From Methylophilaceae bacterium LSUCC0401 (GTDB taxonomy: Bacteria; Pseudomonadota; Gammaproteobacteria; Burkholderiales; Methylophilaceae), in contig CP103442.1 in assembly GCA_024919035.1 (NCBI GenBank), forward strand, positions 310,001 to 374,000: a DNA stretch of 64,000 nucleotides, in the 5' to 3' direction. Positions 20,109 to 29,234 of the stretch are shown piece by piece. The stretch's first letter is position 1. Every line of letters starts with the position of its first letter. A program made the translations under genes and the position numbers. The notes below the pieces were generated by a model. The model saw only the letters and a list, made by a program, of their open reading frames with translations. It made no database searches and was not told the DNA's origin.

Positions 20109-21085
20109 AAATATATATCTTCTTGTGATAGATAATTTTGATAGTAATCTGTAACGCCCTCAGATAGATTCATAAAGCTTTTACTGTAGCCAGAATTTCT
20201 TAATTTATCAATTTTTGCTTCAGTGAAATATTGATACTTGCCATTCAAATCTGAAGGCATATCAATAAATTTAATTTGATCTTCTGAGGCCTTTTCATTT
20301 TTAATAAGAGACAAAGCGAGCTCAAAAAAAGTTTGTGCCTTGCCAGTACCTATATTAAAAATTCCACTCTCGTATTTTGCGATTAATAAATGGACCATTG
20401 CACTAACTGCATCTTTGACATAGATGAAGTCTCGTAATTGTTCCCCATCTTTAAATTCCGGATGATTGCTTTTAAATAAATTGATATTGCCAGTATTTTT
20501 TATTTGATTATAAGCATGATAAACGACACTGGCCATACGCCCTTTATGATACTCATTCGGACCATAGACATTAAAAAACTTACAACCCGCCCAATAGGGA
20601 GGGGCGTCATTGTTTTCAGCCATTGATATTGCCCATTGGTCAAAAAAATATTTTGAATAACCATAAGCGTTCAGAGGGAATAAGTCAGATTGAATGTTAT
20701 CTTCATAACCTTGCTTGCCATCCCCATAAGTTGCTGCTGAGCTTGCATAGATGAGGGGTAATTTTTTTTCTGTACAGAATTTCCACAATTGTTGTGAAAA
20801 ACGAATATTATCTTGAATGAGACGCGACATTTTTTTTTCTGTCGTTGCGCTAATGGCCCCCATGTGAATTATCCCGTCAATTTTTTTTTCAGGAATTTGT
20901 TTTATGAAACTGAAAAACTGATTTTTTTGGATGAATTCTTTATATTTTCTTTTATGAAAATTTTTTTCTTGATTATCATTGGCCAGGTCATCACATAAGA
21001 TCAGATGATCTTCCCTGAGAATCTCATTGAAGTGCCAGGCAGTCACGCTGCCAATCATACCTGCTGCTCCAGTGATAATGATCAT
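20105..21085 (-). CDS. hldD: ADP-L-glycero-D-manno-heptose 6-epimerase
   Basis: A 326-residue short-chain dehydrogenase-type epimerase that makes the L,D form of ADP-heptose used by WaaC and WaaF. Seen: the Rossmann start IIITGAAGMIGSVTAWHFNE, YASSAATYGDG with the catalytic Ser/Thr region, and the active-site YGYSKYFFDQW (YxxxK). It is coupled to hldE and hemH by 4-base overlaps. Confidence 0.95.
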   Translation of the reverse strand: MIIITGAAGMIGSVTAWHFNEILREDHLILCDDLANDNQEKNFHKRKYKEFIQKNQFFSFIKQIPEKKIDGIIHMGAISATTEKKMSRLIQDNIRFSQQLWKFCTEKKLPLIYASSAATYGDGKQGYEDNIQSDLFPLNAYGYSKYFFDQWAISMAENNDAPPYWAGCKFFNVYGPNEYHKGRMASVVYHAYNQIKNTGNINLFKSNHPEFKDGEQLRDFIYVKDAVSAMVHLLIAKYESGIFNIGTGKAQTFFELALSLIKNEKASEDQIKFIDMPSDLNGKYQYFTEAKIDKLRNSGYSKSFMNLSEGVTDYYQNYLSQEDIYL

Positions 21086-22194
21086 GAGCTCTGCTTTACC
21101 CTCTGATAAGCTTCTTTTGTTTCTTTAGAGGCTTGTTGAATTTTAGATGGCTTAAATTTGTAATCCAACCAACCTTGAAGGTGTGACTCAGCAATTTCAA
21201 GCATTGCCTTAATCCATTCATCATTGTTATTTAATGCTGGGATGTATCGGTATTTCTTTGGATCACCCCCATGTTCAGCAAAGATTTCACGCCCCTCCAT
21301 GTTGATTTCTTCAAGAGTTTCCAGGCAGTCACTTGAAAAACCAGGACAAATGACATCAAGTTTAAGATTTTTTTCCTGACCCATTGTCTTTAAAGTTTCT
21401 GCAAAGTAGGGTTTTAACCACTCCGCTTTACCAAATCGAGATTGAAAGCAAACGAGTGATTCATTTTCTCTTAGTTTTAATTTATTTCGCAGTAAGCGTG
21501 CAGTTTTATGACATTCGCAATGATAAGGGTCACCTTGCATTAAGGATTTCATGGGCACACCATGGAAGCTAAAAATTAATTTATTTGATTTTCCATTTTT
21601 AATCCAGTGGTTTTGAATAGAATGAGCAATAGCATTGATATAAGAGGGATGATCATGATAATTTCTAATCACTCGTATTTCAGGAATATTTCTTGTTTTA
21701 ATTAATTTCTTAAATAATCCATCCATGGCAGCTCCAGAAGATGAGGAGGCATATTGAGGATAAAGTGGAAAAAATAAGATTTTCGTACAATTTTTTACTT
21801 TTAATTTATCAACCGCACTTGCAATCGAGGGCTGACCATAGCTCATCCCAATTTCCACTTCAAGAGGCTGTTTAAACTTTTTTTTGATTTCTTTTTCAAA
21901 AGCTATTTTTTGATTATTCAGGTTTACATAAAGAGGGGAACCCTTTTTTGTCCAAATGGATTGGTATTTTTTTGCACTGGCGCTTGGACGAAAAACTAAA
22001 ATGATGAAATGGAGTATCCAACACCAAATAAAACGTGGAATTTCAACAACTCGACGATCCATTAAAAATTGTTGCAAATACTTTCTTAATGCTGGAGCAG
22101 TGGGTTTTTCAGGAGTTCCAAGATTGGCAAGAATAATGCCGATTTTAGGAATATCTCCATGGGTATATCCTGGCTCTTTTTGATAATAGCTCAT
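21082..22194 (-). CDS. hemH: Ferrochelatase
   Basis: A 370-residue type I chelatase that inserts Fe2+ into protoporphyrin IX as the last step of heme synthesis. Seen: IGIILANLGTPEKPTAPAL, YPQYASSSSGAA, the metal-site LIFSFHGVPMKSL with the catalytic His, GDPYHCECHKTA and PGFSSDCLETLEEI with the catalytic Glu. It is linked by 4-base overlaps to hrcA upstream and hldD downstream. Confidence 0.96.
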   Translation of the reverse strand: MSYYQKEPGYTHGDIPKIGIILANLGTPEKPTAPALRKYLQQFLMDRRVVEIPRFIWCWILHFIILVFRPSASAKKYQSIWTKKGSPLYVNLNNQKIAFEKEIKKKFKQPLEVEIGMSYGQPSIASAVDKLKVKNCTKILFFPLYPQYASSSSGAAMDGLFKKLIKTRNIPEIRVIRNYHDHPSYINAIAHSIQNHWIKNGKSNKLIFSFHGVPMKSLMQGDPYHCECHKTARLLRNKLKLRENESLVCFQSRFGKAEWLKPYFAETLKTMGQEKNLKLDVICPGFSSDCLETLEEINMEGREIFAEHGGDPKKYRYIPALNNNDEWIKAMLEIAESHLQGWLDYKFKPSKIQQASKETKEAYQRVKQSS

Positions 22195-23198
22195 GTGAAT
22201 TTTTTCTGATTATTAAAGCTTAGCAGTTTAGCAGTAATGTCTACAATTGGAATAACCCTTTCATAGGCCATGCGCGTTGGACCAATTACACCTAATGAGC
22301 CAATAATCTCGCCATCAACCTCATAAGGTGAGGTGATAATGCTACATTCATCAAGACCATGGTAGCCAGACTCCTCACCAATAAATATTTGCACACCAGA
22401 GGAGCTTTGGCTTTTTTCCAGAAGTGCCATGAGAGCATTTTTTTTGTCAAAAAGATTAATAATTTTTTTTAAACCAACAAGGTCTTTCGTTAATTCTTCA
22501 TTATCGATTAGATTTTCTTTTCCGCTAATGAAAATATTTTCATTGGATTCAAGATTAGAAGTATCCATTGCAGATTGCATTAAATCGAACATTCTTTTCT
22601 TGGTATCGATAATTTCATTATTGATTTTTTGATGTGCCTCTTCTATGGTTAATCCAGAATAGTTATTGGTGAAGTAATTTGAAAATTCAATCAATTCACT
22701 TTCGGAGTACTCCTTTTCAGCATTTAAAATCTTATTCATCACTTGGCCGTCACTCGTTACTAATATAGCCAATACTTTATCTTTAGAAAGATTGATAAAT
22801 TCGATGTGTTTAAAAGTAGTTTTTTTTATTTTAGGGATTAGTATTAATCCAGCATGATGGGTAAGGTTAGAGAGTGTATCGGCTATCGTGTTCGTTAAGC
22901 TGGACGAAGAGTTTATTTTTCCTGAAATCATATTTACTTCGTCTTCGGATGGATTTTTAAAAACTAATAATGAGTCAACAAAATATCGATAACCTTTTTT
23001 AGTAGGGACCCGACCTGAGGATGTGTGAAGACTAGAAATAAATCCTTGGTCTTCAAGATTTTTCATAATATTCCTGATACTTGCAGGACTTAAATCAACA
23101 TTTGCATGAGTAGATAAGGTTTTTGAGCCGACAGGTGCCCCATCGCTAATATGCTGATCAATTAAAACTTTTAAAAGTTGTTGTGATCTTTTATCCAT
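22191..23198 (-). CDS. hrcA: Heat-inducible transcription repressor HrcA
   Basis: A 335-residue repressor that normally binds the CIRCE inverted repeat of groESL and sometimes dnaK operons. The N-terminal winged helix shows LLKVLIDQHISDGAPVGSKTL and LSPASIRNIMKNLEDQGF, then SSGRVPTKKGYRYFVDSLL. The C-terminal GAF-like region ends SLGVIGPTRMAYERVIPIVD. No CIRCE repeat is seen upstream of grpE, dnaK or hrcA itself, so its targets are probably elsewhere. It heads an operon running through hemH into LPS genes. Confidence 0.94.
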   Translation of the reverse strand: MDKRSQQLLKVLIDQHISDGAPVGSKTLSTHANVDLSPASIRNIMKNLEDQGFISSLHTSSGRVPTKKGYRYFVDSLLVFKNPSEDEVNMISGKINSSSSLTNTIADTLSNLTHHAGLILIPKIKKTTFKHIEFINLSKDKVLAILVTSDGQVMNKILNAEKEYSESELIEFSNYFTNNYSGLTIEEAHQKINNEIIDTKKRMFDLMQSAMDTSNLESNENIFISGKENLIDNEELTKDLVGLKKIINLFDKKNALMALLEKSQSSSGVQIFIGEESGYHGLDECSIITSPYEVDGEIIGSLGVIGPTRMAYERVIPIVDITAKLLSFNNQKKFT

Positions 23199-23260
23199 CT
23201 GCGTTTATGCATTTTTATGATTAGTAGTTATGATTTAAATAGATTAAAATTAATAACCTG

Positions 23261-23289
23261 ATTATATCAATAATAACCGGATCATTTAA
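23261..23289 (-). promoter_or_regulatory. Candidate sigma-70 promoter of hrcA operon
   Basis: On the minus strand TTAAAT (23289-23284) and a perfect TATAAT (23266-23261) are separated by 17 bases. The -35 is weak and touches the nadK start region on the other strand. It would leave a leader of about 55 bases before hrcA. Confidence 0.4.
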
Positions 23290-23291
23290 TT

Positions 23292-24152
23292 ATGAGTTTT
23301 AAAAAAATTGCAATCATAGGTAAATATAATAACTTAAAAGAAGACCCAAATTTTTCAGGTAAATTAAAAGCTCTAATTGAATTTATCGACTCAAACAAAA
23401 TTCAAGTTTTTATAGAAGAAAAAACTCAACAACAGTTTAAATTAAACTCGTATGATTCCGTTGCTATATCTCAGTGTAAAGATGTAGATCTAATTATTGT
23501 TTTAGGAGGTGATGGAACTATGTTAGGTGTTGGCAGAACCATCTCCCACATGGGTGTTCCAATGGTTGGAATCAATCAAGGAAGATTCGGTTTTTTAGCT
23601 GACATCAGTTTTGATGCAATGGAAAAAGAGTTAACCTCGATTCTTGAGGGAAATTACATAACAGACGAGCGTATGCTTCTCAGTGTCAAAGTTATGCGTG
23701 ATAATAAATTAATTTATGAGTCATTGGCACTCAATGACATTGTTATTAAAAGCGGTTCTAGATTAATTGAACTGGAGTTGAGTGTGAGTCAAAAGCTATT
23801 ACATAATCAAAGATCAGATGGGATTATTGTAGCCACACCGACTGGGACGACTGCATATGCACTCTCTGCTGGTGGCCCAATTTTACATCCTGATTTAGAT
23901 TCTGTAGCGATTGTGCCTATTAGTCCTCATACCTTGAGTAATCGCCCTATTGCAATTAATGCTGAGCAACCTATATCCGTTAAAATTATTGATATGGACG
24001 AGGGTTTCCTTAGCGTTGATGGACAGATTAAATTTCCTTTAGATTTGCGTGATCAAATTTATATTCAAAAATCTTCTAACTGTGTGACTATTTTACATCC
24101 AAAAGATTATTGCTATTTTGAGATGTTAAGAAATAAATTAAATTGGGGTTAG
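23292..24152 (+). CDS. nadK: NAD+ kinase
   Basis: A 286-residue kinase that phosphorylates NAD+ to NADP+. Seen: the diphosphate-binding LIIVLGGDGTMLGVGR (GGDGT), GINQGRFGFLAD, the NE/D-type LALNDIVIKSG, and GIIVATPTGTTAYALSAGGPI. Divergent from hrcA, with recN four bases downstream. nadK-recN is a common pair. Confidence 0.96.
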   Translation: MSFKKIAIIGKYNNLKEDPNFSGKLKALIEFIDSNKIQVFIEEKTQQQFKLNSYDSVAISQCKDVDLIIVLGGDGTMLGVGRTISHMGVPMVGINQGRFGFLADISFDAMEKELTSILEGNYITDERMLLSVKVMRDNKLIYESLALNDIVIKSGSRLIELELSVSQKLLHNQRSDGIIVATPTGTTAYALSAGGPILHPDLDSVAIVPISPHTLSNRPIAINAEQPISVKIIDMDEGFLSVDGQIKFPLDLRDQIYIQKSSNCVTILHPKDYCYFEMLRNKLNWG

Positions 24153-24155
24153 AGG

Positions 24156-25802
24156 ATGTTGGTAAGTTTAAATATTCGTGATTATGTGATTGTTGATCAA
24201 TTAGAGCTTAGCTTTAGTCATGGATTTACAGCCTTAACAGGTGAGACAGGCGCAGGAAAATCGATTTTAATTGATGCATTATCATTATCGCTGGGCTCCA
24301 GAAGTGAGAGTGGTTTAACTCGAAAAGGAAGTGAAAAGTCAGAAATTATTTCTGAATTCGATATATCTAAAAATTCAATTGCTATGGATTGGTTAAAAAA
24401 TAATGATCTTTTTGAGGATGAATCACTTTTATTAAGAAGAATTATTTTTCCTGATGGGCGGTCGAAGGGCTTCATTAACTCTGTTCCTTGTCCGATATCT
24501 AAATTAAAAGAGGTTGGTGAGTTATTAATTGATATCTACAGCCAGAATTCTTTTCATTCGCTAATACAACCCACAACACAATTAGATATTTTAGATCATT
24601 ATGCACAAGCTGGTGAGCTGGTTAATAAGACTAAAGACTTATATGCTGAATGGAAAGTATTGAAAAAAAAGAAAGACGAGTTTGAAAAAAATAAATTACA
24701 TATTGAACAAGAATTTGAAGATTTAAAACTGCTCATCAAAGATTACGAACAGCTAAATTTCAGTTTTTTAAATTGGGAATCAATTCAAGAAGAACATAAA
24801 AAATTAACCAATGCGAAAGAATTAATCACCACCATTCAAAAATGTAATAACCTTATTTCGGAGGATGATGTTTCCATCAATAAACTGCTTAAGGAAATTA
24901 GAAGAGATTTATCTGCTGCCTATCAAGTCGATAAAGGTTTAAAAAACGATTCTGCATTATTAGACGATGTGTTGATTCAGATCAATGAGCTTGAAAGAAA
25001 CCTCAATCATTACTTAAGTCAATTTAGTGATGATGAGGGCAGGGTAATTGAATTAGAAGCTTATATTCAAAGCGTATTTGATTTTTCTAGAAAATATTCT
25101 ATTCAGCCTGAAAACTTTGAATCCGAATATAAATTATGGCAAGACAGGTTTAATGAATTGAATAATGCCTTCGAGGATAATCAGTTTGATCTTCAAGAAA
25201 AATTAGCTTTTCAGAATTACTTTGAATGTGCATCTCAATTATCCGAGCTAAGAATAGACAAGGCAAAAGTATTAGCAGATAAAATCACATCATTTTTAAA
25301 TCAATTATCTTTTAGTAACGCTGAATTTAAAATTGATATCAGTCAAGTTGAACCTCAATTGAGTGGAATTGATCAAGTTATTTTTCAAATAAGAACCTTT
25401 AAGGGAGCCGATTTGGCCCCCATATCAAAAGTTGCATCTGGGGGTGAATTATCACGTATCAGTCTTGCCATTAGGGTCGCCTCTGCAGAGAACACAAATA
25501 TACCAGTGATGATTTTTGATGAAGTGGATGTTGGTATTGGCGGAGGTGTAGCCGAGATTGTTGGAAAATTATTAAAGCAACTCGGTAGTTTTTATCAAGT
25601 ATTTTCAATCACCCATCTTGCCCAAGTCGCTTCAAAAGCAGATCATCACTTTAAAGTTTATAAGGACGAAAAAGAAGAATCAGTTATCTCAAAAATTGAT
25701 CTCTTAAGTGATGAAGACCGGATTCAGGAAACGGCTCGGATGCTTGGCGGTATTGAGATTACGGCCACTACTTTGGAACACGCCAAAGAAATGTTGCATT
25801 GA
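24156..25802 (+). CDS. recN: DNA repair protein RecN
   Basis: A 548-residue SMC-like ATPase of double-strand break repair. Seen: Walker A GETGAGKSILID near residues 29-40, a long central coiled coil (about 150-380), the ABC signature VASGGELSRISLAIRV and Walker B VMIFDEVDVGIGGGVA. The C-terminus has the FSITHLAQVASKADHHFKV segment. It ends two bases from the convergent fur stop. No LexA box is evident upstream. Confidence 0.96.
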   Translation: MLVSLNIRDYVIVDQLELSFSHGFTALTGETGAGKSILIDALSLSLGSRSESGLTRKGSEKSEIISEFDISKNSIAMDWLKNNDLFEDESLLLRRIIFPDGRSKGFINSVPCPISKLKEVGELLIDIYSQNSFHSLIQPTTQLDILDHYAQAGELVNKTKDLYAEWKVLKKKKDEFEKNKLHIEQEFEDLKLLIKDYEQLNFSFLNWESIQEEHKKLTNAKELITTIQKCNNLISEDDVSINKLLKEIRRDLSAAYQVDKGLKNDSALLDDVLIQINELERNLNHYLSQFSDDEGRVIELEAYIQSVFDFSRKYSIQPENFESEYKLWQDRFNELNNAFEDNQFDLQEKLAFQNYFECASQLSELRIDKAKVLADKITSFLNQLSFSNAEFKIDISQVEPQLSGIDQVIFQIRTFKGADLAPISKVASGGELSRISLAIRVASAENTNIPVMIFDEVDVGIGGGVAEIVGKLLKQLGSFYQVFSITHLAQVASKADHHFKVYKDEKEESVISKIDLLSDEDRIQETARMLGGIEITATTLEHAKEMLH

Positions 25803-25803
25803 G

Positions 25804-26250
25804 TTATTTATTATTTTTATGGGGACAGGGCTTCTTCGTACAATCACCATAAAGATACAAAGAATGGTCAATAATATTAAAACCATTTTCTTCAGCTATA
25901 ACCTTTTGTCTCTTTTCGATTTCGCTATCAACAAATTCTTCAACGTATCCACACTGAAGGCAAACAATATGATCATGATGAGATTCCTCATTTAACTCAT
26001 AAACTGCCTTGCCACTTTCGAAATGATGTTTTAATAAAAGTCCAGCTTGTTCAAATTGAGTGAGCACTCTATATATAGTTGCTAGTCCAATATCTTCACC
26101 ATTATTGATCATGATTTTATATATCTCTTCAGCAGATAAATGTTTTTCTCTATTGCTTTCAAAGATATTAAGAACTCTCAGACGGGGTATGGTAGCTTTT
26201 AATCCAGTTTTCTTAAAATCAACATGATCTTCCATATTTTTTCCAGTCAT
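25804..26250 (-). CDS. fur: Ferric uptake regulator Fur
   Basis: A 148-residue metal-sensing repressor. The winged helix spans about 10-85 (LKATIPRLRVLNIFE, LSAEEIYKIM, IGLATIYRVLTQFEQAGLL). The regulatory site shows HHDHIVCLQCGYVEEF with the HHDH motif and CxxC zinc site, plus a second CTKKPCPHK cysteine pair. It is divergent from bamE, an arrangement common in proteobacteria. No clear Fur box was recognised in the 73-base gap. Confidence 0.95.
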   Translation of the reverse strand: MTGKNMEDHVDFKKTGLKATIPRLRVLNIFESNREKHLSAEEIYKIMINNGEDIGLATIYRVLTQFEQAGLLLKHHFESGKAVYELNEESHHDHIVCLQCGYVEEFVDSEIEKRQKVIAEENGFNIIDHSLYLYGDCTKKPCPHKNNK

Positions 26251-26323
26251 TGAATTAATTTATTTATCATCATGGTATATTATTCAACTCTATTATTCAA
26301 AGAAATATTTAAACTTTCAATCA

Positions 26324-27181
26324 ATGCGAACAAAAACCTTTTTTCTAATTTTACTCTCTTTGTTGATTTCTTCTTGTTCTGTAAAAAACCCTATAGATTA
26401 TTTTGAAGCAAAAATATATAAACTTGATGTGCAGCAAGGCAATATCATTACTGCTGAAATGCTCATGGGTTTAAAGCCAGGGATGACTCGGGCCCAAGTT
26501 CGCTATGTTCTTGGAACACCTTTAATTCAAGACTCTCTTCATAAAAATCGTTGGGATTATATTTATAAGATGATAAAAGACGATCAACTAATAGAGGAGA
26601 GACATCTAGTGGTAAAGTTTGAAGATGATGAATTAGTTGATATCAAAGGCGATCTCATAAACAAAGATGATGTCATGATTGGTGCTCAGACTGAAAAGCA
26701 ATCAAAAGTGATTACCCTCACCAAAGAGGATTATGAAGAACAAAAAAAGGATAAAAAATCCATACTCAGTCGTTTAAAGTTTTGGGATGATGATGAAGAG
26801 GTGAAAGAAAATTCGCAAACAATTAAAATTTCTAAAGAGGACTATGAGGATCAGGAAAAAGATCAGTCGCTGTTGAGTCGTTTAAAGTTTTGGGATGATG
26901 ATCCTGAGCCAAGTGTCAATGATATTAAAATGGAGACTTCATCAAAAGAAAATGAAGTAAAAGAAGCAGCGAAACAAATAGACACTTCTGAAGTTGAAGA
27001 AAAAGATATACCAACTAGGAGTAGTGAAGGTGATATTAAAACAAAGACAGTTGAGAAGGAATATAAAATTGACGATGAGCAGTCGGTTAGTCAAAGTGTG
27101 AAGGAGGATATCATTAAGTCTTTACCGGATGAATCCGATCCGGCATATTTTGAGTTACTATTAGAGAAAATTGGATTTTAG
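26324..27181 (+). CDS. bamE: Outer membrane assembly lipoprotein BamE with a long repetitive acidic tail
   Basis: A lipoprotein of the BAM complex. The signal peptide ends in lipobox ISSC with Cys18. The SmpA/OmlA domain (about 25-115) carries the family GMTRAQVRYVLGTPLIQD and RWDYIYK. The family usually ends near here (about 110-180 residues), but this protein runs to 285. Residues about 129-157 and 166-193 are two copies of a module TKEDYE..EKD..LLSRLKFWDDD, followed by an acidic disordered stretch and a final short helix. The copies come from a 108-base-spaced duplication. The tail's role is unknown. Confidence 0.88.
   Translation: MRTKTFFLILLSLLISSCSVKNPIDYFEAKIYKLDVQQGNIITAEMLMGLKPGMTRAQVRYVLGTPLIQDSLHKNRWDYIYKMIKDDQLIEERHLVVKFEDDELVDIKGDLINKDDVMIGAQTEKQSKVITLTKEDYEEQKKDKKSILSRLKFWDDDEEVKENSQTIKISKEDYEDQEKDQSLLSRLKFWDDDPEPSVNDIKMETSSKENEVKEAAKQIDTSEVEEKDIPTRSSEGDIKTKTVEKEYKIDDEQSVSQSVKEDIIKSLPDESDPAYFELLLEKIGF
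26768..26902 (+). repeat. In-frame direct repeat within bamE tail
   Basis: A 27-base identical segment occurs at 26768-26794 and 26876-26902, exactly 108 bases (36 codons) apart. It encodes SRLKFWDDD in both copies. Flanking codons are similar but diverged (TKEDYEEQKKD against SKEDYEDQEKD), so one 36-codon unit was duplicated and its core kept. Confidence 0.85.
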
Positions 27182-27183
27182 TT

Positions 27184-27987
27184 ATGGATAAATTAAAAAT
27201 TATTATTTTGGGTTCGACCGGAAAAATGGGTCAAACTTTAATAAAACAGTTAGTTTCTGATCAATCTTTCGAGCTAGTGGGCGCCCATGAAATAAAAAAT
27301 TGTTCTCATCTTGGAAAAGATGCGGGCTATTTTATTGGGATTGAAACGGGTATTTTAATAAGCAATGACTTAACGGATAACTTTCAACTGGCTGATGTCA
27401 TTATAGACTTTACCCGACCTGAAGCCACAATCAATATGCTTAATTTTGCTGTTCAACATAAAATAGCCTATGTGGTTGGGACAACAGGATTTAACAATGA
27501 TGAAATCAGTCAAATTCAATCTTTAAGTAAAAATATTCCAATTTGTATGGCACCTAACATGAGTGTGGGAATTAATGTCCTCATTTCATTAGTGGAAAAA
27601 GCAGCACAATTTTTACCAGATTATGATTTTGAAATTATTGAATCTCACCACAAACATAAAGTGGATTCACCCTCAGGTACAGCACTCAGATTGGGGCAGG
27701 CTGCTGCAGAAGGATTAAAAATATCTTTAGTTGACCATGCGGTTTATACCCGCCATGGCCGTGATGAGCAACGCGGTAAAAATGAAATTGGTTTTTCAAC
27801 CATTCGCGCAGGAGATATTGTTGGTGAGCACACGGTCATGATTGCCGGTGATGGAGAAAGAATTGAATTAACCCATAAAGCAACCAATCGAGGTAATTTT
27901 GCTGCTGGCGCTTTAAAAGCTGCTACTTTTCTGGCGGACAAAACATCCGGCATTTTTGATATGCAAGATGTTTTAGGTTTAAAGTAG
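27184..27987 (+). CDS. dapB: 4-hydroxy-tetrahydrodipicolinate reductase
   Basis: A 267-residue enzyme of lysine and diaminopimelate synthesis. Seen: the Rossmann motif IILGSTGKMGQTL, VIIDFTRPEAT, YVVGTTGFNNDEI, and the catalytic region IESHHKHKVDSPSGTALRLG, in which the paired His and the Lys act in reduction. It starts three bases after bamE ends, so they are probably co-transcribed. carA follows after a promoter-bearing gap. Confidence 0.97.
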   Translation: MDKLKIIILGSTGKMGQTLIKQLVSDQSFELVGAHEIKNCSHLGKDAGYFIGIETGILISNDLTDNFQLADVIIDFTRPEATINMLNFAVQHKIAYVVGTTGFNNDEISQIQSLSKNIPICMAPNMSVGINVLISLVEKAAQFLPDYDFEIIESHHKHKVDSPSGTALRLGQAAAEGLKISLVDHAVYTRHGRDEQRGKNEIGFSTIRAGDIVGEHTVMIAGDGERIELTHKATNRGNFAAGALKAATFLADKTSGIFDMQDVLGLK

Positions 27988-28008
27988 TTAAATTTTTAAA
28001 CTAAGACG

Positions 28009-28037
28009 TTGAACGGTTAGCTAATTTCTACTATAAT
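28009..28037 (+). promoter_or_regulatory. Sigma-70 promoter of carAB
   Basis: TTGAAC (28009-28014) and a perfect TATAAT (28032-28037) are separated by 17 bases. The transcript would start near 28044, leaving about a 57-base leader before carA. That leader contains a possible long-loop stem AGTTTGA / TCAAACT. No PyrR-type or arginine-box element was recognised. Confidence 0.75.
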
Positions 28038-28100
28038 TCAGTAGTTTGAAAGACAGCATTCTTTTAAACACCCCTTCGATCAAACTAACAGGAGTGTTCA

Positions 28101-29234
28101 TTGTCGGAAACAACACCGGCCTTTCTAATCTTAAAAGATGGAACTCAGTTCCAAGGCAAATCAATTGGAGCAGATTCAAATTCAGTCGGTGAAGTCGTTT
28201 TTAATACATCAATTACGGGATATCAGGAAATACTGACTGACCCCTCTTATGCAGAGCAAATTGTCACATTAACTTATCCCCACATCGGAAATACAGGTAC
28301 AAACTTAGAAGATTTTGAAAGCGCAAAAGTTTTTTGTAAAGGTTTAATTATTCATGATGAATCTCTCATCAGCTCAAACTTTAGAAACGAAACAGATCTG
28401 TCAAAATTTTTGAAAGATCAGGGTATCCCGGCCATAGCAGGAATTGATACACGTCAATTAACAAGACATATAAGAAAATTTGGAGCGCAAGCGGGTGCCA
28501 TTATTATCGGCAATGATTTTAAAGACTCACAAAAATTCGTTGATAATTTTCCCGGCCTTTCTGGAATGGATTTAGCACAGCAAGTGACAACAGATAAAGC
28601 GTATGATTTTCATGAAGGTGAATGGGAGCTAGGATCAGGTTTTGTTGGTGGCATAAATAAAAAGTACAAAGTGGTGGCTTATGACTTTGGGGTGAAAAAA
28701 AATATTTTAAGAATGCTGGTGGCAAGAGGTGCTGACTTAACTGTTGTCCCGGCAAAAACCAGCCCTGAAGATGTTTTAAAACTAAAACCTAATGGAATTT
28801 TCCTATCAAATGGTCCAGGTGATCCTGAGCCATGTGATTACGCCATCAAAAGCATAAAGTATTTTATCGAAAAGCAAATGCCCATTTTTGGAATATGTTT
28901 GGGACATCAGTTGTTAGCTCTTGCATTGGGAGCCAAAACTAAAAAAATGAAATTTGGTCATCACGGAGCGAATCATCCTGTTCAAGATTTATATTCTAAA
29001 AGAGTTTTTATTACCAGCCAAAATCATGGTTTTACAGTCGATGACAATTCATTAAACGACAATATTGTAATTACCCACAAATCTCTTTTTGATCAAACTA
29101 TTCAAGGCATAGAAACCAAGAATAAACTCGCTTTTAGTTTTCAAGGACATCCTGAGGCCAGTCCAGGACCAACTGAAATGGCTTATTTATTTGATCAATT
29201 TTTTTCAATAATGCAAAAATCTGAGGAACATTAA
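28101..29234 (+). CDS. carA: Carbamoyl-phosphate synthase small (glutaminase) subunit
   Basis: A 377-residue class I glutamine amidotransferase subunit that supplies ammonia to CarB. The N-terminal half begins [17 protein letters not shown] and holds [17 protein letters not shown]. The C-terminal half has the nucleophile Cys in [16 protein letters not shown] and the His/Glu pair in GHPEASPGP. The start is TTG at 28101, placed by an AGGAG six bases upstream. Adjacent to carB without a gap. Confidence 0.97.
   Translation: MSETTPAFLILKDGTQFQGKSIGADSNSVGEVVFNTSITGYQEILTDPSYAEQIVTLTYPHIGNTGTNLEDFESAKVFCKGLIIHDESLISSNFRNETDLSKFLKDQGIPAIAGIDTRQLTRHIRKFGAQAGAIIIGNDFKDSQKFVDNFPGLSGMDLAQQVTTDKAYDFHEGEWELGSGFVGGINKKYKVVAYDFGVKKNILRMLVARGADLTVVPAKTSPEDVLKLKPNGIFLSNGPGDPEPCDYAIKSIKYFIEKQMPIFGICLGHQLLALALGAKTKKMKFGHHGANHPVQDLYSKRVFITSQNHGFTVDDNSLNDNIVITHKSLFDQTIQGIETKNKLAFSFQGHPEASPGPTEMAYLFDQFFSIMQKSEEH

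Noticed and set aside
25708-25995. A plus-strand frame across the recN-fur junction
   Set aside because: It overlaps the convergent ends of recN and fur, both well supported, and its sequence resembles no protein.
26251-26323. A Fur box between fur and bamE
   Set aside because: The AT-rich gap has no convincing GATAATGATAATCATTATC-like repeat.
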